Source: Pacificoceanicola sp049803835 (lineage in GTDB: Bacteria > Pseudomonadota > Alphaproteobacteria > Rhodobacterales > Rhodobacteraceae). From it: 64,000 nucleotides of DNA. Each line of letters opens with the position of its first letter. Within the stretch, counting starts at the first letter, position 1. The stretch is taken from positions 1 to 64,000 of the forward strand of contig NZ_JBNAGK010000003.1 in assembly GCF_049803835.1 (NCBI RefSeq), written 5' to 3'. The position numbers and the translations under genes were made by a program. The notes under the pieces were generated by a model. That model saw nothing but the letters and a program-made list of their open reading frames with translations. It was not told the origin of the DNA and made no database searches. This document shows positions 37,633 to 45,078 of the stretch, piece by piece.

Positions 37633-38814
37633 ATGTCCGACCTTCCCGTAATCATCGCCGGTGGCGGTATCGGCGGCCTTGCGGCCGCCTGCGGCCTCGC
37701 CCGCAAGGGTTTGAGATCCATCGTCGTCGAGCAGGCGCCGCAGCTGGGCGAGATCGGCGCGGGCATCCAGATCGGGCCGAACGCTTTCCACTGCTTCGAC
37801 TATCTCGGTGTGGGTGACGAGGCGCGCGCGGTCGCGGTCTACATCGACGCGCTGCGCCTCATGGATGCGCAGACCGCGGAGGACATCACCCATATCCCGC
37901 TGGACCAGCCGTTCCGGGACTTCTATGGCAACCCCTATGCGGTGGTGCACCGGGCGGACCTGCATGGCGTGCTGCTCAAATACGCCGAGGCGAGCCCGCT
38001 CATCGACATCCGCACCAACCACGTGGTGACGGGCTATGAGCAGGACGGCACCAGCGCGACGCTGCTGCTCAAGGACCGCGAGCCGATCAAGGGGCGGTTC
38101 CTGATCGGGGCGGAAGGGCTGCGTTCGCCGATCCGGGCGCAGTTGGTGGGCGACGGCGAGCCGCGCATCTCCGGCCACACCACCTATCGCTCGGTGATCC
38201 CGACCGAACAGATGCCCGAGGACCTGCGCTGGAACGCGGCGACGCTCTGGGCCGGGCCGAAGTGCCATATCGTGCACTATCCGCTGAAAGGCGGGAAGGT
38301 GTACAACCTTGTGGTGACTTACCACCGCGATGTGCAGGAGGCGATTGCGGGACGGCCCGTCAGCAAGGAAGAGGTCGCGCAGGGCTTCGAACACATCCAC
38401 CCCAAGGCGCGGCAGATCATCGAGCACGGCGACAACTGGAAGCTCTGGGTGCTCTGCGACCGCGATCCGATCTCGAACTGGGTCGACGGGCGCGTGGCGC
38501 TGCTCGGGGATGCGGCGCATCCGATGCTGCAATACTTCGCGCAAGGGGCCTGCATGGCGATGGAGGACGCGGTGGCGCTGGCCCATTGCGCGGACTCTTC
38601 CGATGACGACGAAACCCTGCTCCAGCGTTACCAGGACATGCGCCGGGTGCGGACCGCGCGGGTGCAGATGAACTCGCGCCTGATCGGCGAGTACATCTAT
38701 CACCCGGACGACGCGAAGGCGGCGGTGCGCAACAGCGTGATGAAGGGCATGAGCCCGCAGGATTGGTACACCCAGCTGAACTGGCTCTACGGATCGAACG
38801 GGATCGAAGGCTGA
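37633..38814 (+). CDS. 3-hydroxybenzoate 6-monooxygenase (FAD)
   Basis: A 393-residue class A flavoprotein hydroxylase that should convert 3-hydroxybenzoate to gentisate with NADH and oxygen. The FAD fold GGGIGGLAAACGLARKG is at residues 10-26, the DG-type segment near FLIGAEGLRSPIR, and GDAAHPMLQY at about 292-301 contacts FAD. The C-terminal YTQLNWLYG is characteristic of 3-hydroxybenzoate 6-hydroxylases. The placement directly ahead of fumarylpyruvate hydrolase and gentisate dioxygenase genes supports this specificity over salicylate hydroxylase. Confidence 0.9.
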   Translation: MSDLPVIIAGGGIGGLAAACGLARKGLRSIVVEQAPQLGEIGAGIQIGPNAFHCFDYLGVGDEARAVAVYIDALRLMDAQTAEDITHIPLDQPFRDFYGNPYAVVHRADLHGVLLKYAEASPLIDIRTNHVVTGYEQDGTSATLLLKDREPIKGRFLIGAEGLRSPIRAQLVGDGEPRISGHTTYRSVIPTEQMPEDLRWNAATLWAGPKCHIVHYPLKGGKVYNLVVTYHRDVQEAIAGRPVSKEEVAQGFEHIHPKARQIIEHGDNWKLWVLCDRDPISNWVDGRVALLGDAAHPMLQYFAQGACMAMEDAVALAHCADSSDDDETLLQRYQDMRRVRTARVQMNSRLIGEYIYHPDDAKAAVRNSVMKGMSPQDWYTQLNWLYGSNGIEG

Positions 38815-38887
38815 CCCGTCGATTTGGGGTATTTGAACCAAGAAGAAACAGCAGGTCGCGCGCCTGCCGGACGTAAGGACGACTGAA

Positions 38888-39583
38888 ATGGCCCTTGTCT
38901 TTGACGCACAGCCGATGCCGACCGTGGCGGTGGCGGACAGTGAAGACCGCATTCCGGTGCGGCGGATTTTCTGCATCGGGCGCAACTATGCCGCCCATGC
39001 GCGGGAAATGGGCAAGGACCCGGACCGCGATCCGCCGTTCTTCTTCCTGAAGCCCGCTGATGCGGTGGTGATGGATGGCGCAACGATCCCCTATCCGCCG
39101 CAGACGGAAAATTTCCACTACGAGGCGGAACTGGTGGCGGTGATCGGCACGGGTGGCGTGAACATCCCTGAGGAACAAGCGCTTGATCATGTCTGGGGTT
39201 ATGCGGTCGGCAATGACCTGACGCGGCGTGACCTGCAATTGAAGGCGCGCGAGCAGGGGCGGCCCTGGGACCTTGGCAAAGGCTTCGACCGCTCCGCGCC
39301 GATTGCGCCCGTGCATCCGGTCTCGAAGGTGGGACACCCGTCGACAGGCGCGATCACGTTGACGGTGAACGGGGAGGTGAAGCAGGATGCGGACCTGAGC
39401 GAGCTGATCTGGTCCGTGCCCGAGATGATCTCCATCCTGTCGCACTCGATGGAGTTGAAGGCGGGCGACCTCATCATGACCGGCACGCCGGCGGGCGTCG
39501 GGCCGTTGCAGCCGGGCGATGTCTGCGTCGTCAGCATCGAAGGGCTGGGCACCTGCACCACAACCATCGGGCCGAAAGCCTGA
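38888..39583 (+). CDS. Fumarylpyruvate hydrolase (FAH family)
   Basis: A 231-residue fumarylacetoacetate-hydrolase-fold enzyme. Motifs: FCIGRNYAAHAREMG, PPFFFLKPADAVV, the metal ligands in HYEAELVAVIG, VWGYAVGNDLTRRDLQ and the terminal LIMTGTPAGVGPLQPGD. In the gentisate route it cleaves fumarylpyruvate to fumarate and pyruvate. It follows the hydroxylase after 73 bases that contain a Rhodobacterales-style GGGGTATTTGAACCAAGAAG tract. Confidence 0.9.
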   Translation: MALVFDAQPMPTVAVADSEDRIPVRRIFCIGRNYAAHAREMGKDPDRDPPFFFLKPADAVVMDGATIPYPPQTENFHYEAELVAVIGTGGVNIPEEQALDHVWGYAVGNDLTRRDLQLKAREQGRPWDLGKGFDRSAPIAPVHPVSKVGHPSTGAITLTVNGEVKQDADLSELIWSVPEMISILSHSMELKAGDLIMTGTPAGVGPLQPGDVCVVSIEGLGTCTTTIGPKA

Positions 39584-39605
39584 ACCGCAATCCGGGGAGG
39601 ATGAC

Positions 39606-40676
39606 ATGGACAACGCGATGCAACCCGAGGACACGCCGGAGCTGCGGGCGCTCTACAAGGGGTTCGAGGACAATCACCTGAACCCGCTCTGGACGCAGAC
39701 CGGCGACCTGATGCCGGTGCATCCGAAGCCGAAGGCCGTTCCCTATGTCTGGAAATGGGCGGACCTGCTGCCGCTCGCGGAGCGCTCAGGCGATCTGGTG
39801 CCGGTGGGGCGCGGCGGGGAGCGGCGGGCGATCGGTCTGGCCAACCCCGGCCTTGGCGGGCGGGCGTACATCACGCCGACGCTGTGGTGCGCGATCCAGT
39901 ACCTTTGCCCCGGCGAGAACGCCCCGGAGCACCGCCATTCGCAGAACGCCTTCCGTTTCGTTGTCGAGGGAGAGGGGGTCTGGACCGTGGTGAACGGCGA
40001 TCCGGTGCGCATGTCGCGGGGCGATCTTCTGCTGACGCCGGGCTGGAACTTCCACGGCCACCACAATGTGGCGACGGAGCCGATGGCCTGGATCGACGGT
40101 CTGGACATTCCCTTCTCGCAGCAGATGGACGTTGGCTTCTTCGAGTTCGGGGCGGAGCGGGTGACCGACAACGCCACGCCGAATTATTCCCAGGGTGAGC
40201 GGCTCTGGTGTCATCCCGGTTTGCGGCCTCTGAGCCAGTTGCAGGACACCGTGTCCTCGCCCATCGGCGCCTATCGCTGGGAGCATACGGACAACGCGCT
40301 GACGCAGCAGCTTCTGCTTGAGGACGAGGGAAACCCCGCGACGGTGGCGCTCGGCCACGCCGCCATCCGTTACACCAACCCGACCACTGGCGGCGACGTC
40401 ATGCCGACGATCCGCTGCGAGTTCCACCGTCTGCGGGCCGGGACCGAGACGGCGGCGCGGCAGGAAGTCGGCTCCTCGGTGTTCCAGGTCTTCGAAGGCA
40501 CGGGCGCGGTGGTGCTCGGCGGCGAGACGCGCAAGCTGGACAAGGGCGACATCTTCGTGGTGCCCAGCTGGGTGTCGTGGTCGCTGCAGGCCGAAACGCA
40601 GTTCGACCTGTTCCGGTTCTCCGACGCGCCGATCATGGAGCGGCTGAACTTCATGCGCACGCAGGTTGCGGGATGA
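39606..40676 (+). CDS. Gentisate 1,2-dioxygenase
   Basis: A 356-residue bicupin that opens the gentisate ring to maleylpyruvate. The N-terminal cupin holds the iron ligands His109 and His111 (PEHRHSQNAFRF) and His150 (WNFHGHHN); the C-terminal cupin has the weaker GSSVFQVFEGTGAVVLGG. Length and the DNHLNPLW start agree with the family. ATG 39606 is preceded by GGGGAGG; the ATG five bases earlier is out of frame. It overlaps the isomerase-like gene by four bases. Confidence 0.93.
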   Translation: MDNAMQPEDTPELRALYKGFEDNHLNPLWTQTGDLMPVHPKPKAVPYVWKWADLLPLAERSGDLVPVGRGGERRAIGLANPGLGGRAYITPTLWCAIQYLCPGENAPEHRHSQNAFRFVVEGEGVWTVVNGDPVRMSRGDLLLTPGWNFHGHHNVATEPMAWIDGLDIPFSQQMDVGFFEFGAERVTDNATPNYSQGERLWCHPGLRPLSQLQDTVSSPIGAYRWEHTDNALTQQLLLEDEGNPATVALGHAAIRYTNPTTGGDVMPTIRCEFHRLRAGTETAARQEVGSSVFQVFEGTGAVVLGGETRKLDKGDIFVVPSWVSWSLQAETQFDLFRFSDAPIMERLNFMRTQVAG

Positions 40677-41215
40677 GCGAGGACGCCGCCCGTGCGGCGC
40701 TCCGGGCGCGGCAGGGCGCGGGGGCGCGGTACGACGCGGACACCGCCCCGCATGACGACCTGCTGCTCGCCAGGCGCGGTACGGCGTATTTCGCGCGGCG
40801 TCTGACCATGCTGAGCGACGCGGCGCTTGACGAGGCGTCGCTCTTGCCGGGGATCGGCCGCCGCCACCTGATTGCCCAGATCAGCTATCAGGCGCGGGAA
40901 CTGGCTTTGGCGCTGAAGGCCCTGCGCGCACCACTGGTGCCGGAAGAGGCCGAGTGGCGGCCGGACGTCGCGCTGGCCGCCACGCTTCCCGCGCGGGCGC
41001 TGAGGCACCTGTTCGACCATGCGGTGAAGCATCTCGATGTCGAATGGCGCGACTTGCCCGGGGCGGCCTGGGATCGGGACGTGCGGCTGCTGAGCGGCGA
41101 AAGCCTCTCTGCCCGGGAGACGGCCCGGCGCCGTGCGCAGACCGTCTGGCAGGCGGCCATCGACCTTGGAAACGGCGGGCGGGTCGCGGATATGCCCGAC
41201 GCCCTGCGCGGCTGA
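40673..41215 (+). CDS. Maleylpyruvate isomerase-like (DinB/MDMPI fold) protein
   Basis: A 180-residue protein whose first half (RQGAGARYDADTAPHDDLLL, ARRGTAYFARRL, GRRHLIAQISYQAREL) resembles the metal-binding four-helix N-terminal domain of mycothiol-dependent maleylpyruvate isomerases. The His of RRHLIAQ and the His of DHAVKHLD are plausible zinc ligands. Placed last in the gentisate set and coupled by an ATGA overlap to the dioxygenase gene, it should isomerise maleylpyruvate to fumarylpyruvate. Proteobacteria lack mycothiol, and no glutathione-type isomerase gene is present, so the thiol cofactor is an open question. Confidence 0.75.
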   Translation: MSEDAARAALRARQGAGARYDADTAPHDDLLLARRGTAYFARRLTMLSDAALDEASLLPGIGRRHLIAQISYQARELALALKALRAPLVPEEAEWRPDVALAATLPARALRHLFDHAVKHLDVEWRDLPGAAWDRDVRLLSGESLSARETARRRAQTVWQAAIDLGNGGRVADMPDALRG

Positions 41216-41310
41216 TCCGGGGGCACCCGGTGCGCGTGCGTTCCCGGAGTGCCCGAAAAAGAGGCGAAGTGGCGCAGCTTGCCTCGATCCGGATCGTTTC
41301 CGATTGCCTT

Positions 41311-41330
41311 GATGCTGCAAGTGCAGCATC
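41311..41330 (+). other. Perfect hairpin just before the nasT start
   Basis: Arms GATGCTGC and GCAGCATC with an AAGT loop end nine bases before the GTG start codon. No T run follows and no clear Shine-Dalgarno sequence is present, so it may influence translation of nasT or be a protein-binding dyad. An ATGCTGCA octamer from it recurs in the nrtA leader at 43129. Confidence 0.45.
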
Positions 41331-41339
41331 CCTTGGGCT

Positions 41340-41924
41340 GTGAGCGACAGTCTTTCCATAATCGTGGTCGAAGCGGACCCGGACCGTGCGACCCAGATCG
41401 TCGACAGCCTCAAGGCCGCCGGCGATTTCGAGATCCGCATCATTGCCGAACCCACGGCGTTGGCCCGTCGCATCCGCGAGGTTCAGCCGGATGTTGTCCT
41501 GATCGACATAGAGAACCCCTCGCGGGACATGCTCGAAGGGCTGGCGCTGGCCTCCGGGCCGATGGAACGGCCCGTGGCGATGTTCGTGGACCGCTCGGAC
41601 GTGGGCCTCTCGACCGCCGCCATCGAGGCCGGTGTGTCGGCCTATGTCGTGGACGGGTTGCGCCCGGATCGAGTCAAGCCGATCCTCGATGCTGCCATCG
41701 CCCGCTTTCGGATGTTCCAGCGCATGCGCAAGGAACTCGACGAGACCAAGCGGGCGCTGGAGGAGCGCAAGGTCATCGACCGTGCCAAGGGCATGATCAT
41801 GAAGGCGCGGGGTGTCGGTGAGGACGAGGCCTATGCCATCCTGCGCAAGGCGGCGATGGACCAGGGCAAACGCGTCGCCGAGGTGGCGCAGGCGCTGGTG
41901 ACGGCGGCGGGGTTGCTGGGATGA
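41340..41924 (+). CDS. nasT: NasT, ANTAR-domain nitrate-responsive antiterminator
   Basis: A 194-residue response-regulator-like RNA-binding protein: receiver-like domain in residues 1-125 (IIVVEADPDRATQIVDSL, DVVLIDIENPS) and a C-terminal ANTAR domain (ERKVIDRAKGMIMKARGV, EDEAYAILRKAAMDQG, KRVAEVAQAL). In known systems NasT is held by NasS and, when nitrate or nitrite is bound, is released to prevent termination in the nas leader. The start is GTG 41340. It overlaps nasS by four bases and a suitable terminator lies in the nrtA leader, so the full circuit is present. Confidence 0.93.
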   Translation: MSDSLSIIVVEADPDRATQIVDSLKAAGDFEIRIIAEPTALARRIREVQPDVVLIDIENPSRDMLEGLALASGPMERPVAMFVDRSDVGLSTAAIEAGVSAYVVDGLRPDRVKPILDAAIARFRMFQRMRKELDETKRALEERKVIDRAKGMIMKARGVGEDEAYAILRKAAMDQGKRVAEVAQALVTAAGLLG

Positions 41925-43096
41925 AGGAAACCCTGCTTTCTGTCGGCTTCATGCCCCTGACGGATGCCGCGCCGCTGATCGTGGCGCAGGAGATGGGCTT
42001 TGCTGAGGAAGAGGGCATCGCGCTCGACCTGCGCCGGGCTCCGAGCTGGTCAAGCCTGCGCGACATGTTGAGTTTCGGGCAGGTCGACGCGGCCCACATG
42101 CTTTCGCCTGTTCCCATCGCGACAGCGCTCGGTTTTGGCGGCGCAGGGGCACCGTTGTCGGCGGTGTCGGTGCTGTCGGTCAACGGCAACGTCATTGGCG
42201 TCAGCCGGGCGCTGGAGGAGAAACTCCGTGCGGCCGGGCATGACTTCGACTTCGCCGACGCCGAAAAGGCAGGGCGCGCGCTGATCGGCGTGGCGCAGGG
42301 CAAGCTGCGGATCGGCGTGCCGTTCCCCTTCTCCATGCACGCGGAATTGGTGTTCTACTGGCTTGCCGCGCTGGGCTACGCGGTGCCGGATGGCGTCGCG
42401 GTGCGCACCGTGCCGCCGCCCCTGATGGCCGAGGCCATTGCGGAAGGCGAGATCGACGCCTTTTGCGTCGGTGAACCCTGGGGGACGAAGACGGTAGAGA
42501 ACAACGTCGGGGCGCTGCTGCTGCCCGGCAATGCAATCTGGAACTTCGCGCCGGAGAAGGTGCTTGCGGTGCGGGCCGACTGGGCGCAGACCGAGACCTC
42601 GCTCACGGACCGGCTGATCCGCGCGGTCTGGCGGGCCGGGCGCTGGCTCGCCGACCCGGCATCGCGGATGCTTGCCACGGAGATGCTGGCCCGCAAACAC
42701 TACCTCGACCTGGCACCGGACCTGCTGGAACGATCGCTCTCCGGCCGGCTGGTGATTTCGGCGCGGGGCGAAGATCGGGAGGTGCCGGGCTTCGTCGACT
42801 TCCACGCCGGGGCGGCGGGCTTTCCGTGGCGCAGCCAGGCGGAGTGGATCGGGCGGCAGCTGGCGACGCGGATCGGCAAGGACCCGGACGCGGCGGCCCG
42901 GCTGGCGCGCGGTGTGTACCGCAGCGATGTCTATCGCCGGGCGCTCGAGGAGACCGCCGCCGACCTGCCCGGTGCGTCGTCGAAGGTCGAAGGCTCCCTG
43001 TCCGCGCCGACGCCGGTTTCCTCGTCGGGCGGCGGTCTGATTCTCCAGAAGGACTCGTTCTTCGACGGGCGCATTTTTGAGCCGCAGGGCGATTGA
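41921..43096 (+). CDS. nasS: NasS, cytoplasmic nitrate/nitrite sensor
   Basis: A 391-residue protein of the NrtA/CmpA binding-protein fold (VGFMPLTDAAPLIVAQEMGF, VDAAHMLSPVPIA, DAFCVGEPWGTKTVENN) but without a signal peptide, which marks it as the intracellular sensor NasS and not the transporter receptor. It pairs with the overlapping nasT gene. Compared with NrtA in this window it shares the CVGEPW ligand motif. Its final 30 residues (Ser/Gly-rich, then LILQKDSFFDGRIFEPQ) are an extra tail. Confidence 0.92.
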   Translation: MKETLLSVGFMPLTDAAPLIVAQEMGFAEEEGIALDLRRAPSWSSLRDMLSFGQVDAAHMLSPVPIATALGFGGAGAPLSAVSVLSVNGNVIGVSRALEEKLRAAGHDFDFADAEKAGRALIGVAQGKLRIGVPFPFSMHAELVFYWLAALGYAVPDGVAVRTVPPPLMAEAIAEGEIDAFCVGEPWGTKTVENNVGALLLPGNAIWNFAPEKVLAVRADWAQTETSLTDRLIRAVWRAGRWLADPASRMLATEMLARKHYLDLAPDLLERSLSGRLVISARGEDREVPGFVDFHAGAAGFPWRSQAEWIGRQLATRIGKDPDAAARLARGVYRSDVYRRALEETAADLPGASSKVEGSLSAPTPVSSSGGGLILQKDSFFDGRIFEPQGD

Positions 43097-43200
43097 CGCC
43101 TCATTAATATGCAGTCGCAGCAGGGATCATGCTGCATTGCCGCAAAAAATCTGCATCTGGGAAGAATTATTTTGCCGCCGCCCGCCCGGGCAGGGCATAA

Positions 43201-43328
43201 CGATTGCATCGGACGCAACGACGCGACCCGATCCGAATTCTCCCTAAGACAGGGATCCCAGAGCAAAGCCGCTCGACCCGCCGTCCTTCTCCTCCCGGAC
43301 GGTGCGTGTCGGCGGCTTTTTTGTTTTT
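43201..43328 (+). promoter_or_regulatory. nas leader with intrinsic terminator, candidate NasT target
   Basis: A terminator stem forms from AGCCGCTCGAC (43267-43277) and GTCGGCGGCT (43308-43317), with an inner CCGTCC/GGACGG hairpin in its loop, followed by TTTTTTGTTTTT. Upstream are two small hairpins: 43201-43220 with loop ATCGGAC (A at position 1, G at position 4, as in ANTAR RNA targets) and 43241-43255 with a 5-base loop. A terminator 48 bases before a gene, next to nasT, fits NasT antitermination; the exact two-hairpin target is not certain. Confidence 0.72.
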
Positions 43329-43376
43329 CCACTCCGGCTCACCCGGACCAATCGACCCACGAAAGGGACTTCCCTC

Positions 43377-44744
43377 ATGAAGCGACTTCTCCTGAGCCTT
43401 GCCGCGACTACGGCGCTTGTCAGCCCGGCGCTGGCCGAGATGCTGGAGCTTGAAAAAGACGAGTTGAAATTCGGCTTCATCAAGCTGACCGACATGGCGC
43501 CGCTGGCCGTGGCCTACGAGCAGGGATACTTCCTCGACGAAGGTCTCTTCGTGACGCTGGAGGCGCAGGCGAACTGGAAGGTCCTCCTTGACGGCGTCAT
43601 CGGCGGCCAGCTCGACGGGGCCCACATGCTCGCAGGCCAGCCGCTCGCGGCGACCATCGGCTTCGGCACCGAAGCGCATATCATCACCCCCTTCTCGATG
43701 GACCTGAACGGCAACGGCATCACCGTGTCGAACGAGGTCTGGGAGGCGATGCTGCCGAACATCCCGAAGATGGACGATGGCCGCCCGCAGCACCCGATCA
43801 GCGCAGAAGCGCTGGCGCCGGTGGTGGCGCAGTACAAGGCCGAGGGCAAGCCGTTCAACATGGGCATGGTCTTCCCGGTCTCGACCCACAACTACGAGTT
43901 GCGCTACTGGCTGGCCGCCGGTGGCCTGCACCCGGGCTACTACTCGCCGGACAACGTGACGGGCCAGATCGGCGCGGATGTCTTCCTCTCCGTGACCCCG
44001 CCGCCGCAGATGCCGGCGACGCTGGAAGCCGGGACCATCTATGGCTACTGCGTGGGTGAGCCGTGGAACCAGCAGGCGGTGTTCAAGGGCATCGGCGTGC
44101 CGGTCATCACCGACTACGAGCTTTGGAAGAACAACCCCGAGAAGGTCTTCGGCATCACGGCGGAATTCGCCGAGCAGTATCCGAACACCACCAAGGCGGT
44201 TGTGAAGGCGCTGATCCGCGCCGCCATCTGGCTCGACGAGAACGACAACGCCAACCGCATGGAAGCGGTGAACATTCTCTCCAAGCCCGAGTATGTCGGC
44301 GCCGACGCGGAAGTCATCGCCAACTCCATGACCGGAACCTTCGAATACGAGAAGGGCGACACGCGCGAGGTTCCCGACTTCAACGTCTTCTTCCGCTACA
44401 ACGCGACCTATCCCTATTACTCCGACGCGGTCTGGTACCTGACCCAGATGCGCCGCTGGGGGCAGATCGCCGAGGCCAAAGATGATGCATGGTACGACGA
44501 AACTGCCAAAAAAGTGTACCGTCCGGACATTTACCTCGAAGCGGCCCGCCTTCTGGTGGACGAGGGCCTTGCCAATGAGGCGGACTTCCCCTGGGATAGC
44601 GATGGTTACAAGGAAGCAACCCCGGCGAGCGATATCATCGACGGGATCCCCTACGACGGCAAGGCCCCCAACGCCTACCTCGAAAGCCTGCCGATCGGCC
44701 TGAAAGGCGCGCAGATCGTCGAAGGTACGGAGGTTAAGGGGTGA
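43377..44744 (+). CDS. nrtA: NrtA, nitrate/nitrite ABC transporter binding protein
   Basis: A 455-residue periplasmic receptor. The Sec signal peptide MKRLLLSLAATTALVSPALA is cleaved near residue 20. The body follows NrtA/CmpA: FGFIKLTDMAPLAVAYEQGY, GGQLDGAHMLAGQPLA and the anion-site segment YGYCVGEPWNQQAV. I start at ATG 43377, the beginning of the signal peptide; the frame extends upstream into the terminator. It is the first gene after the nas leader terminator, hence nitrate-inducible, and it is followed by an exceptionally structured 334-bp spacer. Confidence 0.93.
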   Translation: MKRLLLSLAATTALVSPALAEMLELEKDELKFGFIKLTDMAPLAVAYEQGYFLDEGLFVTLEAQANWKVLLDGVIGGQLDGAHMLAGQPLAATIGFGTEAHIITPFSMDLNGNGITVSNEVWEAMLPNIPKMDDGRPQHPISAEALAPVVAQYKAEGKPFNMGMVFPVSTHNYELRYWLAAGGLHPGYYSPDNVTGQIGADVFLSVTPPPQMPATLEAGTIYGYCVGEPWNQQAVFKGIGVPVITDYELWKNNPEKVFGITAEFAEQYPNTTKAVVKALIRAAIWLDENDNANRMEAVNILSKPEYVGADAEVIANSMTGTFEYEKGDTREVPDFNVFFRYNATYPYYSDAVWYLTQMRRWGQIAEAKDDAWYDETAKKVYRPDIYLEAARLLVDEGLANEADFPWDSDGYKEATPASDIIDGIPYDGKAPNAYLESLPIGLKGAQIVEGTEVKG

Positions 44745-44767
44745 GGACCGGTTCGTCCGCAGGACGA

Positions 44768-44887
44768 TGGACCTTCCAGTGGAAGGTCCAAGGTCCGAAC
44801 GGGCGGAGCCCCGGCCAGCACCGCACCGCCTGAAAGGCGGTGGACCTTCCGGTGGAAGGTCCGGGTGCCGAACGGGCGGAGCCCCGG
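44768..44887 (+). repeat. Tandem 47-bp direct repeat, period 73 bp
   Basis: 44768-44814 and 44841-44887 match at 42 of 47 positions. Each copy holds one GGACCTTCC hairpin and ends GAACGGGCGGAGCCCCGG. The unit appears to have been duplicated within the spacer. Confidence 0.85.
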
Positions 44888-44923
44888 GGTCTGAGGACCC
44901 CGCCTACCACAGGGGCGCCTCAG

Positions 44924-44954
44924 CCCCACCCAAACCCTCCCCTCCCGGGGAGGG
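44924..44954 (-). repeat. Dispersed CCCTCCCC hairpin element, copy 2
   Basis: On the minus strand the hairpin (arms CCCTCCCC/GGGGAGGG, 44935-44954) is followed by TTTGGGTGGGG. Same layout as copies at 13307-13338 and 45022-45051. Confidence 0.65.
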
Positions 44955-45021
44955 CTTTCCCCGCGGGCCTCGAACGCCGCACCCCGCAAGACCGTAAAGC
45001 CAAGGCCTGTCCGACCGTGCT

Positions 45022-45051
45022 CCCTCCCCCGTGGGGAGGGCCGGGGTGGGG
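45022..45051 (+). repeat. Dispersed CCCTCCCC hairpin element, copy 3
   Basis: Plus-strand copy: arms CCCTCCCC (45022-45029) and GGGGAGGG (45033-45040), then CCGGGGTGGGG. It is inverted relative to copy 2, 67 bases away. Confidence 0.65.
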
Positions 45052-45078
45052 CCGCGTTGCACGAAGGACCCGAGCCAG

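Larger units (their letters stand above)
44754..45051 (+). repeat. Chain of eight hairpins in the nrtA-nrtB spacer
   Basis: Perfect stems occur in succession at 44754-44766 (CGTCC/GGACG), 44769-44789 (GGACCTTCC/GGAAGGTCC), 44824-44842 (CACCGCCT/AGGCGGTG), 44842-44862 (GGACCTTCC/GGAAGGTCC), 44886-44901 (GGGGTC/GACCCC), 44912-44927 (GGGGC/GCCCC), 44935-44954 (CCCTCCCC/GGGGAGGG) and 45022-45040 (same arms). There is no T run, so read-through with strong 3' protection of the nrtA message is the likely effect. No gene is seen in this spacer. Confidence 0.8.

Noticed and set aside
44767..44997. Short plus-strand frames inside the nrtA-nrtB spacer
   Set aside because: They consist of repeat-derived Gly/Pro/Arg sequence through hairpins and have no ribosome site or family match.
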